A model generated the notes under the pieces. The model ran no database searches. It had not been told where the DNA came from and saw only the letters and a list, made by a program, of their open reading frames with translations. The position numbers and the translations under genes were made by a program. From the NCBI RefSeq assembly GCF_022059845.1, contig NZ_CP091854.1, positions 165,797 through 229,796 on the forward strand: DNA of 64,000 nt, in the 5' to 3' direction. Positions 52,128 through 61,332 of this stretch are shown one piece after another. Positions within the stretch are counted from its first letter, which is position 1. Each line of letters begins with the position of its first letter. This DNA comes from Terrirubrum flagellatum. GTDB taxonomy: Bacteria > Pseudomonadota > Alphaproteobacteria > Rhizobiales > Beijerinckiaceae.

Positions 52128-52393
52128 GGCCTGTTGACAGTTATGATTTGGAGCGTGGTGTGAGAGCCAATCGTCCAGCTTCAGGAGCGCGATCGCCGAA
52201 AGGGTTATTCCCTTTCAAGATCGCGCGACGCCAAGATGGGCGATTGGCGCCACACCCCTTCGGGGCGCGGCGGATTTCGGCTCTGAATGCGTTGAAAAGC
52301 CCTTGTGGCGGAGAACGCCACGGCGGTCTTTTCGCCTGTTCAGCGCCAAAATCCGCGTCGCGCCACGCCCAAATCCTAACTGTCAACAGGCCC
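52127..52393. mobile_element. MITE-like element 2 (267 bp) inside the sox operon
   Basis: The element begins GGGCCTGTTGACAG (52127-52140) and ends with its exact reverse complement (52380-52393). The match continues inward imperfectly (TTATGATTTGG against TTAGGATTTGG). It is flanked by TA on both sides (52125-52126, 52394-52395). The left TA is part of the soxB TAG stop codon and the right TA abuts the soxD ATG. The interior is rich in small hairpins (AAAGGGTTATTCCCTTT, GTGGCGGAGAACGCCAC) and has no gene. Length, TA target and the end motif G(A/G)GCCTGTT agree with element 1; the interiors differ. Confidence 0.75.
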
Positions 52394-52395
52394 TA

Positions 52396-52683
52396 ATGCT
52401 GCGCATCGCCTGTCCCCATTGCGGCCCGCGCGACGATGTCGAATTCCGTTATCGCGGCGATGCGACGCTTGCGCGTCCGGCGGCGGATGCGGGCGTTGAC
52501 GCGTTCGCATCCTATGTGTTCGAGCGCGACAATCCCGCCGGCTGGCATGTCGAATGGTGGCAGCATGTGCAGGGATGCCGGCGCGTGCTGAAGGTTGTGC
52601 GCCATACGCTGACGCATGAGATCGCCGCCGTCGGCGAGGCGAACGACGAATTGCGCATTCCCGATGCGGGGGCGAAGTCGTGA
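52396..52683 (+). CDS. soxD: Sarcosine oxidase delta subunit
   Basis: The 95-aa protein starts MLRIACPHCGPRDDVEFRYRGDA with the CPHCG zinc-binding motif and continues HVEWWQHVQGCRRVLKV RHTLTHEI, all standard for SoxD. It is a structural zinc-binding subunit of the tetrameric oxidase. The ATG lies directly against the right TA of MITE-like element 2, so the element's end provides the ribosome-binding region and no good Shine-Dalgarno sequence is visible. The TGA overlaps the GTG of soxA. Confidence 0.93.
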   Translation: MLRIACPHCGPRDDVEFRYRGDATLARPAADAGVDAFASYVFERDNPAGWHVEWWQHVQGCRRVLKVVRHTLTHEIAAVGEANDELRIPDAGAKS

Positions 52684-55598
52684 GCGGCTATCGTCTCGGT
52701 TCAGGCGGGCGCGTCGCGCGCGACTCCGCCATCACATTTCGCTTCGATGAGCAGAACTATCACGGCTTTGCCGGTGACACGCTGGCCTCGGCGCTGCTGG
52801 CGAACGGCGTGCGGCTGATGGGCCGCAGCTTCAAATATCACCGCCCGCGCGGCGTCATGACTGCGGCCCCCGAAGAGCCATCCGCTTTGGTGGAGCTTGG
52901 CGAAGGCGCTAAGCGCTCGCCGAATACGCCTGCGACCATGATCGAGCTGCGCAACGGGCTCGTCGCCGCGAGCCAGAATCGCTGGCCGTCGCTGTCGTTC
53001 GATTTCATGTCGATCGGCGGCGCTTTCGCGCGGTTCCTGCCGGCGGGCTTCTACTACAAGACCTTCATGTGGCCGGCCTCGTTCTGGGAAAAGCTTTACG
53101 AGCCGGCGATCCGCCGCGCGGCGGGCCTCGGACGCATCGCGGACGGCGCCGATCCCGATCACTATCATCACGTCCATCGCCATTGCGATATTCTCATCGT
53201 CGGAAGCGGCGCCGCAGGGCTTGCTGCGGCGCGCGAAGCGTCGGCTTCCGGCGCGCGTGTGATCCTCGCTGAACAGGATTTTGAGCTGGGCGGCGGCCTC
53301 CTCGTCGAGCCCGGTATGGCCGACGACCTCAAGGCGCAGATCGCGGCGCTCGCGTCGCGCGACAATCTGGAAATTCTCACACGCACGACCGTTGTCGCCG
53401 CCTACGACCATGGCGTGTTCGCCGCGATCGAACGCAGTGTTGAAGACACAGGCGCGCGCGAAAGGCTGCATCTCATTCGCGCGCGCCGCGCCATCTTCGC
53501 AACGGGTGCGATCGAACGACTCATCGCCTTCCCCGGCAATGATCGGCCGGGCGTGATGCTGGCTTCGGCCGCGCGCGCCTATTGCAATCGCTGGGGCGTC
53601 GCGGTCGGCCAGCGCGTCGCTTTGTTCGCGGCGAATGATGACGCCTACGCGACTGCGCGCGATCTTGCCGAGGCTGGAGTCGAGATCGTGGCGATCATCG
53701 ATCCGAGAACGGACAGCGCCGCGGCAGGCGAAGCTGTGAAGGCTGGGCTGACCGTGATGCCCGGCTGCGAAGTGAGCGGCGTCGATGCCGGCCGCGATGG
53801 CGTGCGCGCCATCCGCGTGCGCCGCCGCAATGGCGCGCCTGTCGCAACCGTGATCGCCGATGCGCTGTGCGTGTCGGGTGGATTTTCGCCGCATGCGCAT
53901 CTCGCCAGCCAGGCGCAGACGCCGCTCGTGTGGCGCAACGATATTTCCGCCTTTGCGCCCGGCGAAGAAACGGGCCTCACGCGCTCCGCCGGCGCTGCGC
54001 GCGGAATTTTCGGCGTCGCGCGCGCGGCTGCCAATGGCGCGGACATCGGGCGCGCGGTCGCGGCGTCGCTGGGTTTCGCCGCAAGCGTGGCATCGGCACC
54101 GGAAGAGAAAACAGTGCCAGCCGCGAACACCTTTCCGCTCTGGGAAGTCCGCGCAGACGGAAAATCCTTCGTCGATCTCCAGAACGACGTCACCGCCGAT
54201 GATATCAGGCTCGCGCATCGCGAAGGCTACACCCATGTCGAGCACGCCAAGCGTTACACGACGCATGGCATGGCGACGGATCAGGGGAAGATCGGCGGGC
54301 TTGTCGGCTCCGCGGTGCTGGCGGACGCGCGCGGCGAGCCGATCGCGAAGGTTGGTCTCTCGCGCATGCGGCCTTATGCGCAGCCCGCCACATGGGGCGC
54401 GCTCGCGGGCGCCGATGTTGGCGCGCATTTCAAGCCGAAGCGCCGGCTGCCTTTGCATGACTGGCACGCGCGCAACGGCGCCGTGTTCACCAATATCGGA
54501 ATCTGGCTGCGGCCTCTCGTCTATTCCCCCGCTGGCGACACAAGCTGGGGGCCGGTGCTGGACGAGGCGCGCGCTGCGCGGCGTTCGGTCGGCGTCACCG
54601 ATATGTCCTCGCTCGGCAAGATCGACGTGCAAGGGCCGGACGCGGCGACATTTCTCGATCGCATCTACGCCAACACCTTTTCGACTTTGCCGGTTGGCCG
54701 CGCGCGCTATGGAATCATGCTGCGCGAAGACGGCATGATGCTTGATGACGGCACGACGTCGCGGCTCGCGCACGATCATTTCCTCGTCACGGCGACGACG
54801 CAGAAAGCGCCTGACGTTCTCGAACATATGGAATGGCATCTCGCGACCGTCTGGCGCGACCTCGATGTGACGCTGACCAATGTTGCGGATCACTGGGCGC
54901 AATTCGCCGTCGCGGGACCGAATGCGCGGCGCGTGGTCGAGCGCATCGTCAAAGCCGATATGTCGAACGAGGCCGCGCCTTTCATGGCGGTCGGCGAAGC
55001 CGATATCGCCGGCGTTCCCGGCCGCTGGTTTCGCATCTCATTCTCGGGCGAACTCGCTTACGAAGTGGCCGTCCCCGCCTGTCATGCCGAGCATGCCTGG
55101 ACGGCGATTCTGGAAGCCGGAAAGGAATTCGAGATCAGGCCCTATGCGCTCGACGCGCTCAATGTCATGCGCATCGAGAAGGGACATGTCACCGGCGGCG
55201 AGATCAACGGCCAGACCACGGCCGCTGATCTCGGCTTCGGCCGCATGCTGAAGAAGTCGGGCGATTTCGTCGGCGGCGCCTTGAGCCAACGGCCGGGACT
55301 TCTCGATCCCGCGCGGTTGCAGCTTGTGGGCCTTGCGCCGGTCGATGTCACGAAGCGCCTGCGCGGCGGCGCGCATTTCGTCGGGCTCGATGGCAAGGCG
55401 CCGAGCCAGGGCTATGTCACCGCCGCCTGCATGGCCTGCGAAGGCGAGGGCTGGATCGGCCTCGGCCTTCTCTCGGGCGGTCATGCGCGTCACGGCGAGC
55501 GCGTGATCGCGGCGTCGCCTGTTTTTGACGAGTTCATAGAAGTCGTCATCGGCAGCCCGCACCGCGTCGATCCGGAGAATCTTCGTGTCCGCGCCTGA
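52680..55598 (+). CDS. soxA: Sarcosine oxidase alpha subunit
   Basis: The 972-aa subunit has an N-terminal ferredoxin-like 2Fe-2S-fold domain without cluster cysteines (RFDEQNYHGFAGDTLASALLANG, GRSFKYHRPRG) and an NAD-binding region ([22 protein letters not shown]). A C-terminal aminomethyltransferase (GcvT-like) domain begins near residue 600 and binds tetrahydrofolate (SSLGKIDVQGPDAATFLDRIY, RIEKGHVTGGEINGQTT). It accepts the methylene group formed by the beta subunit. The start is a GTG overlapping the soxD stop (GTGA). Length is normal for the family. Confidence 0.93.
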   Translation: MSGYRLGSGGRVARDSAITFRFDEQNYHGFAGDTLASALLANGVRLMGRSFKYHRPRGVMTAAPEEPSALVELGEGAKRSPNTPATMIELRNGLVAASQNRWPSLSFDFMSIGGAFARFLPAGFYYKTFMWPASFWEKLYEPAIRRAAGLGRIADGADPDHYHHVHRHCDILIVGSGAAGLAAAREASASGARVILAEQDFELGGGLLVEPGMADDLKAQIAALASRDNLEILTRTTVVAAYDHGVFAAIERSVEDTGARERLHLIRARRAIFATGAIERLIAFPGNDRPGVMLASAARAYCNRWGVAVGQRVALFAANDDAYATARDLAEAGVEIVAIIDPRTDSAAAGEAVKAGLTVMPGCEVSGVDAGRDGVRAIRVRRRNGAPVATVIADALCVSGGFSPHAHLASQAQTPLVWRNDISAFAPGEETGLTRSAGAARGIFGVARAAANGADIGRAVAASLGFAASVASAPEEKTVPAANTFPLWEVRADGKSFVDLQNDVTADDIRLAHREGYTHVEHAKRYTTHGMATDQGKIGGLVGSAVLADARGEPIAKVGLSRMRPYAQPATWGALAGADVGAHFKPKRRLPLHDWHARNGAVFTNIGIWLRPLVYSPAGDTSWGPVLDEARAARRSVGVTDMSSLGKIDVQGPDAATFLDRIYANTFSTLPVGRARYGIMLREDGMMLDDGTTSRLAHDHFLVTATTQKAPDVLEHMEWHLATVWRDLDVTLTNVADHWAQFAVAGPNARRVVERIVKADMSNEAAPFMAVGEADIAGVPGRWFRISFSGELAYEVAVPACHAEHAWTAILEAGKEFEIRPYALDALNVMRIEKGHVTGGEINGQTTAADLGFGRMLKKSGDFVGGALSQRPGLLDPARLQLVGLAPVDVTKRLRGGAHFVGLDGKAPSQGYVTAACMACEGEGWIGLGLLSGGHARHGERVIAASPVFDEFIEVVIGSPHRVDPENLRVRA

Positions 55599-56190
55599 GC
55601 CGATGTCGCCGCTCGCCGCTTATCTCAAGCCGCACGCCGCGGAGAGCGCCGGCGTGACGATCTGCGAGCGGCCCGTCGCCTTCGCGGAAATCGTCGCGCG
55701 GCGCGGCCGCGCTGCGGAATTGTCCGCGGCGTTGAAGACAGCTTTCGGGTTTGATGCGCCGGCCGCCGGCCGATCCGCGCGCAACGTTGATGTCGAAGCG
55801 CTGTGGATCGCGCCTGATACCGTTCTCATTGTTGGCGCAGCGCCGGCGATCTCGCGCCTGCGCAATGCGCTCGCGCGCGATGTCGCGGCCTTCGTCGATC
55901 AGAGCGGCGGCTATGGCGTGTTGCGCATTTCTGGTCCCCGCGCGCGCGAAGCGCTCGCAAAGGGCTGCCGCATCGATCTGCATCCGTCGGCCTTCGGATC
56001 GGGCCATGTCGCGCGCACGATCATGGCGCAGATGCCCGTCGCCATTCATCAGCTCGATGACGCGCCGACATTCGATCTCATCATTCCCCGGACGCTCGCT
56101 GTCTCCTTCGCCGATTTCGTGACAGAATCGGCCGAGGAGTTCGGGTTGAGCGTCCTGCCTCCTCTCCAGTCGAAAGCGGAAACGCCATGA
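55585..56190 (+). CDS. soxG: Sarcosine oxidase gamma subunit
   Basis: The 201-aa subunit has SoxG motifs (ALWIAPDTVLIVG, VDQSGGYGVLRISGPRAREALAKGCRIDLHPSAF in part, HQLDDAPTFDLIIPRTLAVSF). It completes the BDAG tetramer and resembles a GcvT-fold half. The start is the GTG at 55585, preceded at 8 bases by GGAG and overlapping soxA by 14 bp. An ATG at 55603 after the soxA stop is an alternative. Its TGA overlaps the ATG of the next flavoprotein gene. Confidence 0.9.
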   Translation: MSAPEPMSPLAAYLKPHAAESAGVTICERPVAFAEIVARRGRAAELSAALKTAFGFDAPAAGRSARNVDVEALWIAPDTVLIVGAAPAISRLRNALARDVAAFVDQSGGYGVLRISGPRAREALAKGCRIDLHPSAFGSGHVARTIMAQMPVAIHQLDDAPTFDLIIPRTLAVSFADFVTESAEEFGLSVLPPLQSKAETP

Positions 56191-58598
56191 AGAGCCATGC
56201 CAGAGTCGTCGTGATCGGCGGCGGCGTCGTCGGATGCTCGGTGCTCTACCATCTCGCGAAAGCGGGCTGGAAAGACCTCGTCCTGCTCGAAAAGAACGAG
56301 CTGACCTCGGGCTCGACATGGCACGCGGCCGGCGGCGTCACCACGCTCAATTCCGACGCCAACGTGTCGCGCCTGCAGAAATACACCTTCGATCTCTATC
56401 GCGAGCTTGAAGCCGCGACGGGTCTCTCCTGCGGCCTGCACCACAATGGCGGCATCTATCTCGCGGCGACCAATGGCGAGATGGATTTCATCAAATTGAT
56501 CCACAGCCGCGCGCGCTATCTCAAGATGCAGACGGAGCTGATCTCCGTCGCCGAGGCGAAGAAGCGCAACGTCCTCATCGCCGAAGAATTCTTCAAGGGC
56601 GCGCTGTGGCGCGAAGACGGCGGCCATGTCGATCCCTGGATGGTGACGCAGGCCTATGTCGCAGCCGCGAAGGCGCTTGGCGCGGAAGTCGAACGCTTCA
56701 CGAAAGTCACCGCGCTCGATCAGCAGCCGGATGGCTGGCGCGTCACCACCGACAAGGGCGTGATCGAGGCGGAGCATGTGGTGAACGCCGGCGGCTTATG
56801 GGCGCGCGAGGTCGGGCGTCTCGTCGGCCTGTCATTGCCGGTGCTGGCGATGGAGCATCACTACATCGTCACCGAGGCGGTGCCGGAACTCGCGGGCCAG
56901 ACGCGCGAGATCATCAACACCACCGATTTCGCCGGCGAAATCTATCTCAGGCAGGAAGGGCTGGGCGTTCTCCTCGGCACCTATGAGCAGGCGTCGGTTC
57001 CCTGGTCGGAGAAGGTTACGCCCGATGATTTCCACAGCCAACTCCTGCCGAGCGATATCGAGCGCATCGCGCCCGAGCTGGAGCGCGGCTTCAAGCATTT
57101 CCCGGCGCTGTCGAAGGTCGGCATCAAGAAATCGGTCAACGGTCCCTTCACTTTTGCGCCGGATGGAAATCCGCTCGTCGGCCCGGTGCAGGGCTTGCCG
57201 AATTTCTGGCTCGCCTGCGCCGTGATGGCGGGCTTCAGTCAGGGTGGCGGCATCGGCCTCGTGCTCTCGCGCTGGATGACGGAGAACGATCCCGGTCAGG
57301 ACGTGCTCGCCATGGACGCCGCGCGCTTCGGCCTCTTCGCCACGCAAAAATATACGCGCATCAAGGTCGAGGAGAATTATCGTCGCCGATTCCGCCTCGC
57401 TTATCCCAATGAGGAAATGCCAGCGGCGCGGCCTTATCGGCGCACGCCCGTTTACGACAAGCTCGAACAGAGCGGCGCCGTGTTCGGCGCGAATTTCGGG
57501 CTGGAGAACGCGCTGTGGTTCGCGCCCTCCGGCGTCGAACGTTATGAGACTCCGACCTATCGCCGCTCGAACGCCTTCGAGCATGTGCGCGCGGAATGCC
57601 ATGCGGTGCGCACGTCGGTTGGTCTCTACGAAACCTCGAATTATGCGAAATACGAAATTACCGGCAAGGGCGCGCGCAAATGGCTCGACCACGTTTTCGC
57701 CTGTCGCATCCCGAAGCCCGGCCGCATGGCGATCGCGCCGATGCTGAGCCCGCGCGGCCGCATCATCGGCGATCTCTCGATCGCCTGCCTTGCGGAGGAT
57801 CGTTATCTCATCGTCGGCTCCGGCTTCGCCGAAGCGTTCCACATGCGCTGGTTCTCGCGCTCCAATCCGCCCGATGACGTTTTCGTGCGCAGCGCCTGCT
57901 CGACGCTGACGGGATTTGCGATTTCCGGCCCGAATGCGCGCAGCGTGATCCAGAAGCTCGTCGATGACGATATGAGCAACGACAAGTTCAAGTTCTTCGC
58001 GGTGCGCGAGACGGCGGTTGGCCTGTCGCCGGCGATTCTGCAGCGCTGCGGCTTCACTGGCGAATTGGGTTACGAACTCTGGGTGACGCCGGATTATCAG
58101 GTTCAGCTCTATGACGATCTCATGGAAGCCGGCGCCGAATTCGGCATGAAGCTCTATGGCGGCCGCGCCATCTCCTCGCTCCGGCTTGAAAAGAACTACG
58201 GCTCCTTCAACAAGGATTTCCGGCCGGACTACACGCCGGCGGAAACCGGGCTCGACGCTTTCGTCGATTTCGCCAAGCCCGATTTCGTCGGCAAGGCGGC
58301 TGTCATGAAGGAAAAGGAAGAAGGGCCGAAGAAGCGTTTCGTGATGATGGTGGTCGATGCGCCGCACGCCGATGTCGTGGGTTATGAGGTGATCCTGAAG
58401 AACAGGGAGCCCGTCGGCCATGTCACGTCGGGCGGCTTCGGCCATTGGGTCGGCAAGAGTCTCGCTTGCGGCTATGTCCCGACGGAGCTGGCGCGCGACG
58501 GCGAAGAGCTTGCGATCGACATTCTCGGACAGGAGTGCCGCGCCGTGATCACGGCGAAGGCGCTGCATGATCCACAGGGCGGACGCCTGCGCGCATGA
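56187..58598 (+). CDS. Dimethylglycine/sarcosine dehydrogenase-like flavoprotein with GcvT domain
   Basis: The 803-aa protein has an FAD domain ([21 protein letters not shown]), with His46 in [10 protein letters not shown] where these enzymes bind FAD covalently. It ends in an aminomethyltransferase domain from about residue 430 ([41 protein letters not shown]). This architecture is that of dimethylglycine and sarcosine dehydrogenases, which pass the methyl carbon to tetrahydrofolate. It follows soxG with a 4-bp overlap. With the methyltransferase at 58794 upstream in the pathway, dimethylglycine to sarcosine is the natural assignment. Another N-methyl amine remains possible. Confidence 0.85.
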   Translation: MKSHARVVVIGGGVVGCSVLYHLAKAGWKDLVLLEKNELTSGSTWHAAGGVTTLNSDANVSRLQKYTFDLYRELEAATGLSCGLHHNGGIYLAATNGEMDFIKLIHSRARYLKMQTELISVAEAKKRNVLIAEEFFKGALWREDGGHVDPWMVTQAYVAAAKALGAEVERFTKVTALDQQPDGWRVTTDKGVIEAEHVVNAGGLWAREVGRLVGLSLPVLAMEHHYIVTEAVPELAGQTREIINTTDFAGEIYLRQEGLGVLLGTYEQASVPWSEKVTPDDFHSQLLPSDIERIAPELERGFKHFPALSKVGIKKSVNGPFTFAPDGNPLVGPVQGLPNFWLACAVMAGFSQGGGIGLVLSRWMTENDPGQDVLAMDAARFGLFATQKYTRIKVEENYRRRFRLAYPNEEMPAARPYRRTPVYDKLEQSGAVFGANFGLENALWFAPSGVERYETPTYRRSNAFEHVRAECHAVRTSVGLYETSNYAKYEITGKGARKWLDHVFACRIPKPGRMAIAPMLSPRGRIIGDLSIACLAEDRYLIVGSGFAEAFHMRWFSRSNPPDDVFVRSACSTLTGFAISGPNARSVIQKLVDDDMSNDKFKFFAVRETAVGLSPAILQRCGFTGELGYELWVTPDYQVQLYDDLMEAGAEFGMKLYGGRAISSLRLEKNYGSFNKDFRPDYTPAETGLDAFVDFAKPDFVGKAAVMKEKEEGPKKRFVMMVVDAPHADVVGYEVILKNREPVGHVTSGGFGHWVGKSLACGYVPTELARDGEELAIDILGQECRAVITAKALHDPQGGRLRA

Positions 58599-58816
58599 CG
58601 GATGATGCGAGCCCCTGCGTCAATGTCTGCGTGGTCGATCCGGTGACGGGCTTCTGCATCGGTTGCGGACGCACGATCGCGGAAATCGCGGGCTGGATCG
58701 GCATGTCGTCGGGGGAGCGCATCGCGGTGAAGGACAAGCTGACGGACCGCCTGAAGACGATGACTTCGCGCGCCGCGCGGAAAGGAGGGCGGAATGCTCG
58801 CGCAACGTCTCGCTAA
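58595..58816 (+). CDS. DUF1289 cysteine-rich small protein
   Basis: The 73-aa protein has the DUF1289 motif with Cys8, Cys12, Cys21 and Cys24 ([20 protein letters not shown]) followed by [13 protein letters not shown]. The four cysteines could bind a metal or an iron-sulfur cluster; the function is unknown. The ATG overlaps the upstream TGA (ATGA), and the next gene begins inside its last codons. Such close packing in a flavoenzyme/methyltransferase operon suggests an accessory role, perhaps in electron or metal delivery, which is inference only. Confidence 0.82.
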   Translation: MTDDASPCVNVCVVDPVTGFCIGCGRTIAEIAGWIGMSSGERIAVKDKLTDRLKTMTSRAARKGGRNARATSR

Positions 58817-59792
58817 AACGCCGGTGCTGCTCGCCGACGGCGCCACGGGCACCAACCTCTTCGACATGGGGCTGATGTCAGGCGACGCGCCGGAATTGTG
58901 GAATGATGTTCATCCCGATCGCATCGGCGCGCTGCATCGCAGTTTCGTCAACGCCGGCGCCGACATCATTCTCACCAATTCCTTCGGCTGCAATGCGCGG
59001 CGCCTCAAGCTGCATAACTTGCAGAACCGCACGCATGAACTGAACCGGAAAGCCGCGGAGCTCGCGCGCGAAATCGCCGACGCTTCGGGGCGTCAAGTCG
59101 TTGTCGCGGGATCGGTCGGGCCGACGGGCGATCTCTTCACGCCTCTCGGCGCGTTAACCGAAGAAGAAGCGATCGAAGTCTTTGTCGAGCAGATCGAAGG
59201 TCTGCGCGATGGCGGCGCGGATGTCGTCTGGATCGAGACCATGTCGGCGGCGGAAGAAATTCGCGCCGCGGCGACCGCGGCCGGCAAGGTCGGCATGCCC
59301 TATACGGTGACCGCGAGCTTCGATACGGCGGGCCGGACCATGATGGGCGTGCCGCCGCGCGCGCTGCTCGATTTCGCGACTGCGCTTGCGCCGCCGCCGC
59401 TGGCCGTCGGCGCGAATTGCGGCGTCGGCGCGTCCGATCTCGTCGCCTCGATTCTCGCCATGAGCGAGGAAACGCCGGAGACGCCGTTGATCGCGAAAGC
59501 GAATGCTGGCGTGCCGACCGTGCATGGCGATCACGTTCATTATTCCGGCACGCCGGAAACCATGTTCGCCTACGCGCATCTCGCGATCGATGCCGGCGCG
59601 CGCATCGTCGGCGGCTGCTGCGGCACATCGCCGAAGCATCTCGCGGCGATGCGTCGGGCGCTTGACGCGCATATGAATGGCGCCCGGCCCGAAATGTCCG
59701 ATGTCGTCGCGGCGCTTGGTCCGCTGGTGTCGCCGCCTTCGGCGCAGGAGCCCGCGGCGAGACGCGGCGCGCGCCGGCGCGGAACAACGTGA
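58794..59792 (+). CDS. Homocysteine S-methyltransferase family protein (betaine-homocysteine type)
   Basis: The 332-aa protein has the homocysteine methyltransferase barrel with zinc cysteines in [10 protein letters not shown] and [12 protein letters not shown], and the start [16 protein letters not shown]. Family members move a methyl group from betaine, methylmethionine or a folate to homocysteine. In a sarcosine/dimethylglycine operon, glycine betaine as donor, giving dimethylglycine, is the most likely reaction, as known for rhizobial Bmt. The ATG lies 23 bp inside the DUF1289 gene after GGAGGG. The C-terminus is a basic tail. An alternative is acceptance of methyl groups delivered by the MttB-family enzyme next to it. 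Confidence 0.82.
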   Translation: MLAQRLAKTPVLLADGATGTNLFDMGLMSGDAPELWNDVHPDRIGALHRSFVNAGADIILTNSFGCNARRLKLHNLQNRTHELNRKAAELAREIADASGRQVVVAGSVGPTGDLFTPLGALTEEEAIEVFVEQIEGLRDGGADVVWIETMSAAEEIRAAATAAGKVGMPYTVTASFDTAGRTMMGVPPRALLDFATALAPPPLAVGANCGVGASDLVASILAMSEETPETPLIAKANAGVPTVHGDHVHYSGTPETMFAYAHLAIDAGARIVGGCCGTSPKHLAAMRRALDAHMNGARPEMSDVVAALGPLVSPPSAQEPAARRGARRRGTT

Positions 59793-59802
59793 GGAGCGCA
59801 TC

Positions 59803-61332
59803 ATGAGCGAACCCGCAGCTCCCCGCCGTCGCGAACGCGCCCGAGGCGCGCGCTCGACCGGTCCTTCGACCGCGCCGCTGCCGCGGCTCGTCAATCGCTG
59901 GGCGCCTGTCGAGATTCTGTCCGTCGAGCAGGTCGAGCGGATCATCGACGCCGGCTATCGCGTGCTCGAGGAAGCGGGCCTCGAAATCCGCAGCGAAAAA
60001 GTGCGCGATCTCTATCGCAAGGCTGGCGCGATCGTCGACGATGAGAGCGGCGTCGTCCGCATCGGCCGCGACATCATCGAGGCGCTGCTGCCGCATGCGC
60101 CGGAAAGCTTCGTGCTCGGCGCGCGCAACCCCGAACGCGATCTCCATGTCGGCGGCAACGTCGTTAATTTCGGCCCGGTCAATGGCGCGCCGCATATTTC
60201 CGATCTCGAGCGCGGCCGTCGTTATGGCGATCTCGAAGCGTTCCGCGATATTCTGAAGATCACACATGCGCTGGGCATCCTGCACTGGCAGGGCGGCGTG
60301 GTGGTCGAGCCGGTCGATATTCCCGTGCCCGTGCGCCATCTCGAAATGTATCGCGCGCATATCGAATGCGCCGACATCGTTTGGGGCGCGCGCGGCGTCG
60401 GCGCTCCGCAGGCGACGGACGCGATCGCGCTGTCCGCCATTGAGCATCAATGCTCGATCGATGATCTTGCGGCGCGGCCGACGCTCATGTCGATCACCAA
60501 CGTCAATTCGCCGCGCCGCGTTGACGAGGAAATTCTCGATAACATCATGATCATGGCCGAGCACGGCCAATGCGTCTGCATCACGCCGTTCACGCTGATG
60601 GGCGCCATGGCGCCGGTCACGCTCGCCGGCGCGCTGACGCAGCAGACCGCGGAAGCGCTTGGCATCATCGCGCTCTGCCAGATAATCCGGCCGGGCGCGC
60701 CCTGCATTCTCGGCGGCTTCACCTCGAACGTGGACATGCGCACGGGCTCGCCGGCTTTCGGCACGCCGGAATATGTCAACGCGACTTTGGCGACGGCGCA
60801 GATCGGCAGGCGTCTCAAGCTTCCTGTGCGCACCAGCGCCGTGAACGCCTCGCCTGCGGTCGATGCGCAAGCGACCTATGAGACGGCGTTCTCGCTTTGG
60901 GCCGGAATCATGAGCCACAGCCATCTCATCAATCACGCCGCCGGATGGCTCGAAGGCGGTCTCGCGGCGTCGCTCGAGAAGATCGTCGTCGACGCCGAGA
61001 TGCTGCGCGGCTGGGCCGAGATGCTGAAGCCCGTCGAGTTCACCGATGACGACATCGCGCTCGACGCGATCAAGGAGATCGCGCCGGGCGGACATTTCTT
61101 CGGCTCGCCGCACACGCTCGCGCGCTACGAGAACGCGTTCTACCGGCCGATCCTGTCGGACTGGTCGAACTACGAGAACTGGCGCGACGCCGGCGCGAAA
61201 TCCGCGACCGATCGTTCGCTCGATCTCTGGAAGAAATATCGCGATCAGTATCAGGCGCCGCCGCTCGACCCCGCCGTGGCGGAAGCGGTCGGCGCCTACA
61301 TTGCCAAACGCAGGGAGGAGATTGGCGCATGA
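59803..61332 (+). CDS. MttB-family (trimethylamine/betaine) methyltransferase, non-pyrrolysine
   Basis: The 509-aa protein belongs to the MttB superfamily (VEILSVEQVERIIDAGYRVLEEAG in part, NFGPVNGAPHISDLERGRR, TLMSITNVNSPRRVD, GAMAPVTLAGALTQQTAEAL, GGFTSNVDMRTGSPAFGTPE). The frame has no internal TAG, so it is a non-pyrrolysine member, like MtgB (glycine betaine), MtpB (proline betaine) or MtcB (carnitine). These transfer a methyl group to a corrinoid protein, but none is encoded in this window. The ATG follows GTGAGGAGCG. Its TGA overlaps the next ATG. The substrate is unknown; a quaternary amine is likely. Confidence 0.87.
   Translation: MSEPAAPRRRERARGARSTGPSTAPLPRLVNRWAPVEILSVEQVERIIDAGYRVLEEAGLEIRSEKVRDLYRKAGAIVDDESGVVRIGRDIIEALLPHAPESFVLGARNPERDLHVGGNVVNFGPVNGAPHISDLERGRRYGDLEAFRDILKITHALGILHWQGGVVVEPVDIPVPVRHLEMYRAHIECADIVWGARGVGAPQATDAIALSAIEHQCSIDDLAARPTLMSITNVNSPRRVDEEILDNIMIMAEHGQCVCITPFTLMGAMAPVTLAGALTQQTAEALGIIALCQIIRPGAPCILGGFTSNVDMRTGSPAFGTPEYVNATLATAQIGRRLKLPVRTSAVNASPAVDAQATYETAFSLWAGIMSHSHLINHAAGWLEGGLAASLEKIVVDAEMLRGWAEMLKPVEFTDDDIALDAIKEIAPGGHFFGSPHTLARYENAFYRPILSDWSNYENWRDAGAKSATDRSLDLWKKYRDQYQAPPLDPAVAEAVGAYIAKRREEIGA

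Noticed and set aside
52701..54902. 733-codon minus-strand open frame opposite soxA
   Set aside because: Antisense shadow of soxA caused by high GC; no family motif and no ribosome site. The same applies to long frames opposite 56187-58598 and 59803-61332.
59803..61332. Pyrrolysine-containing trimethylamine methyltransferase
   Set aside because: The frame is open throughout with no in-frame TAG, so this is a non-pyrrolysine MttB homologue.
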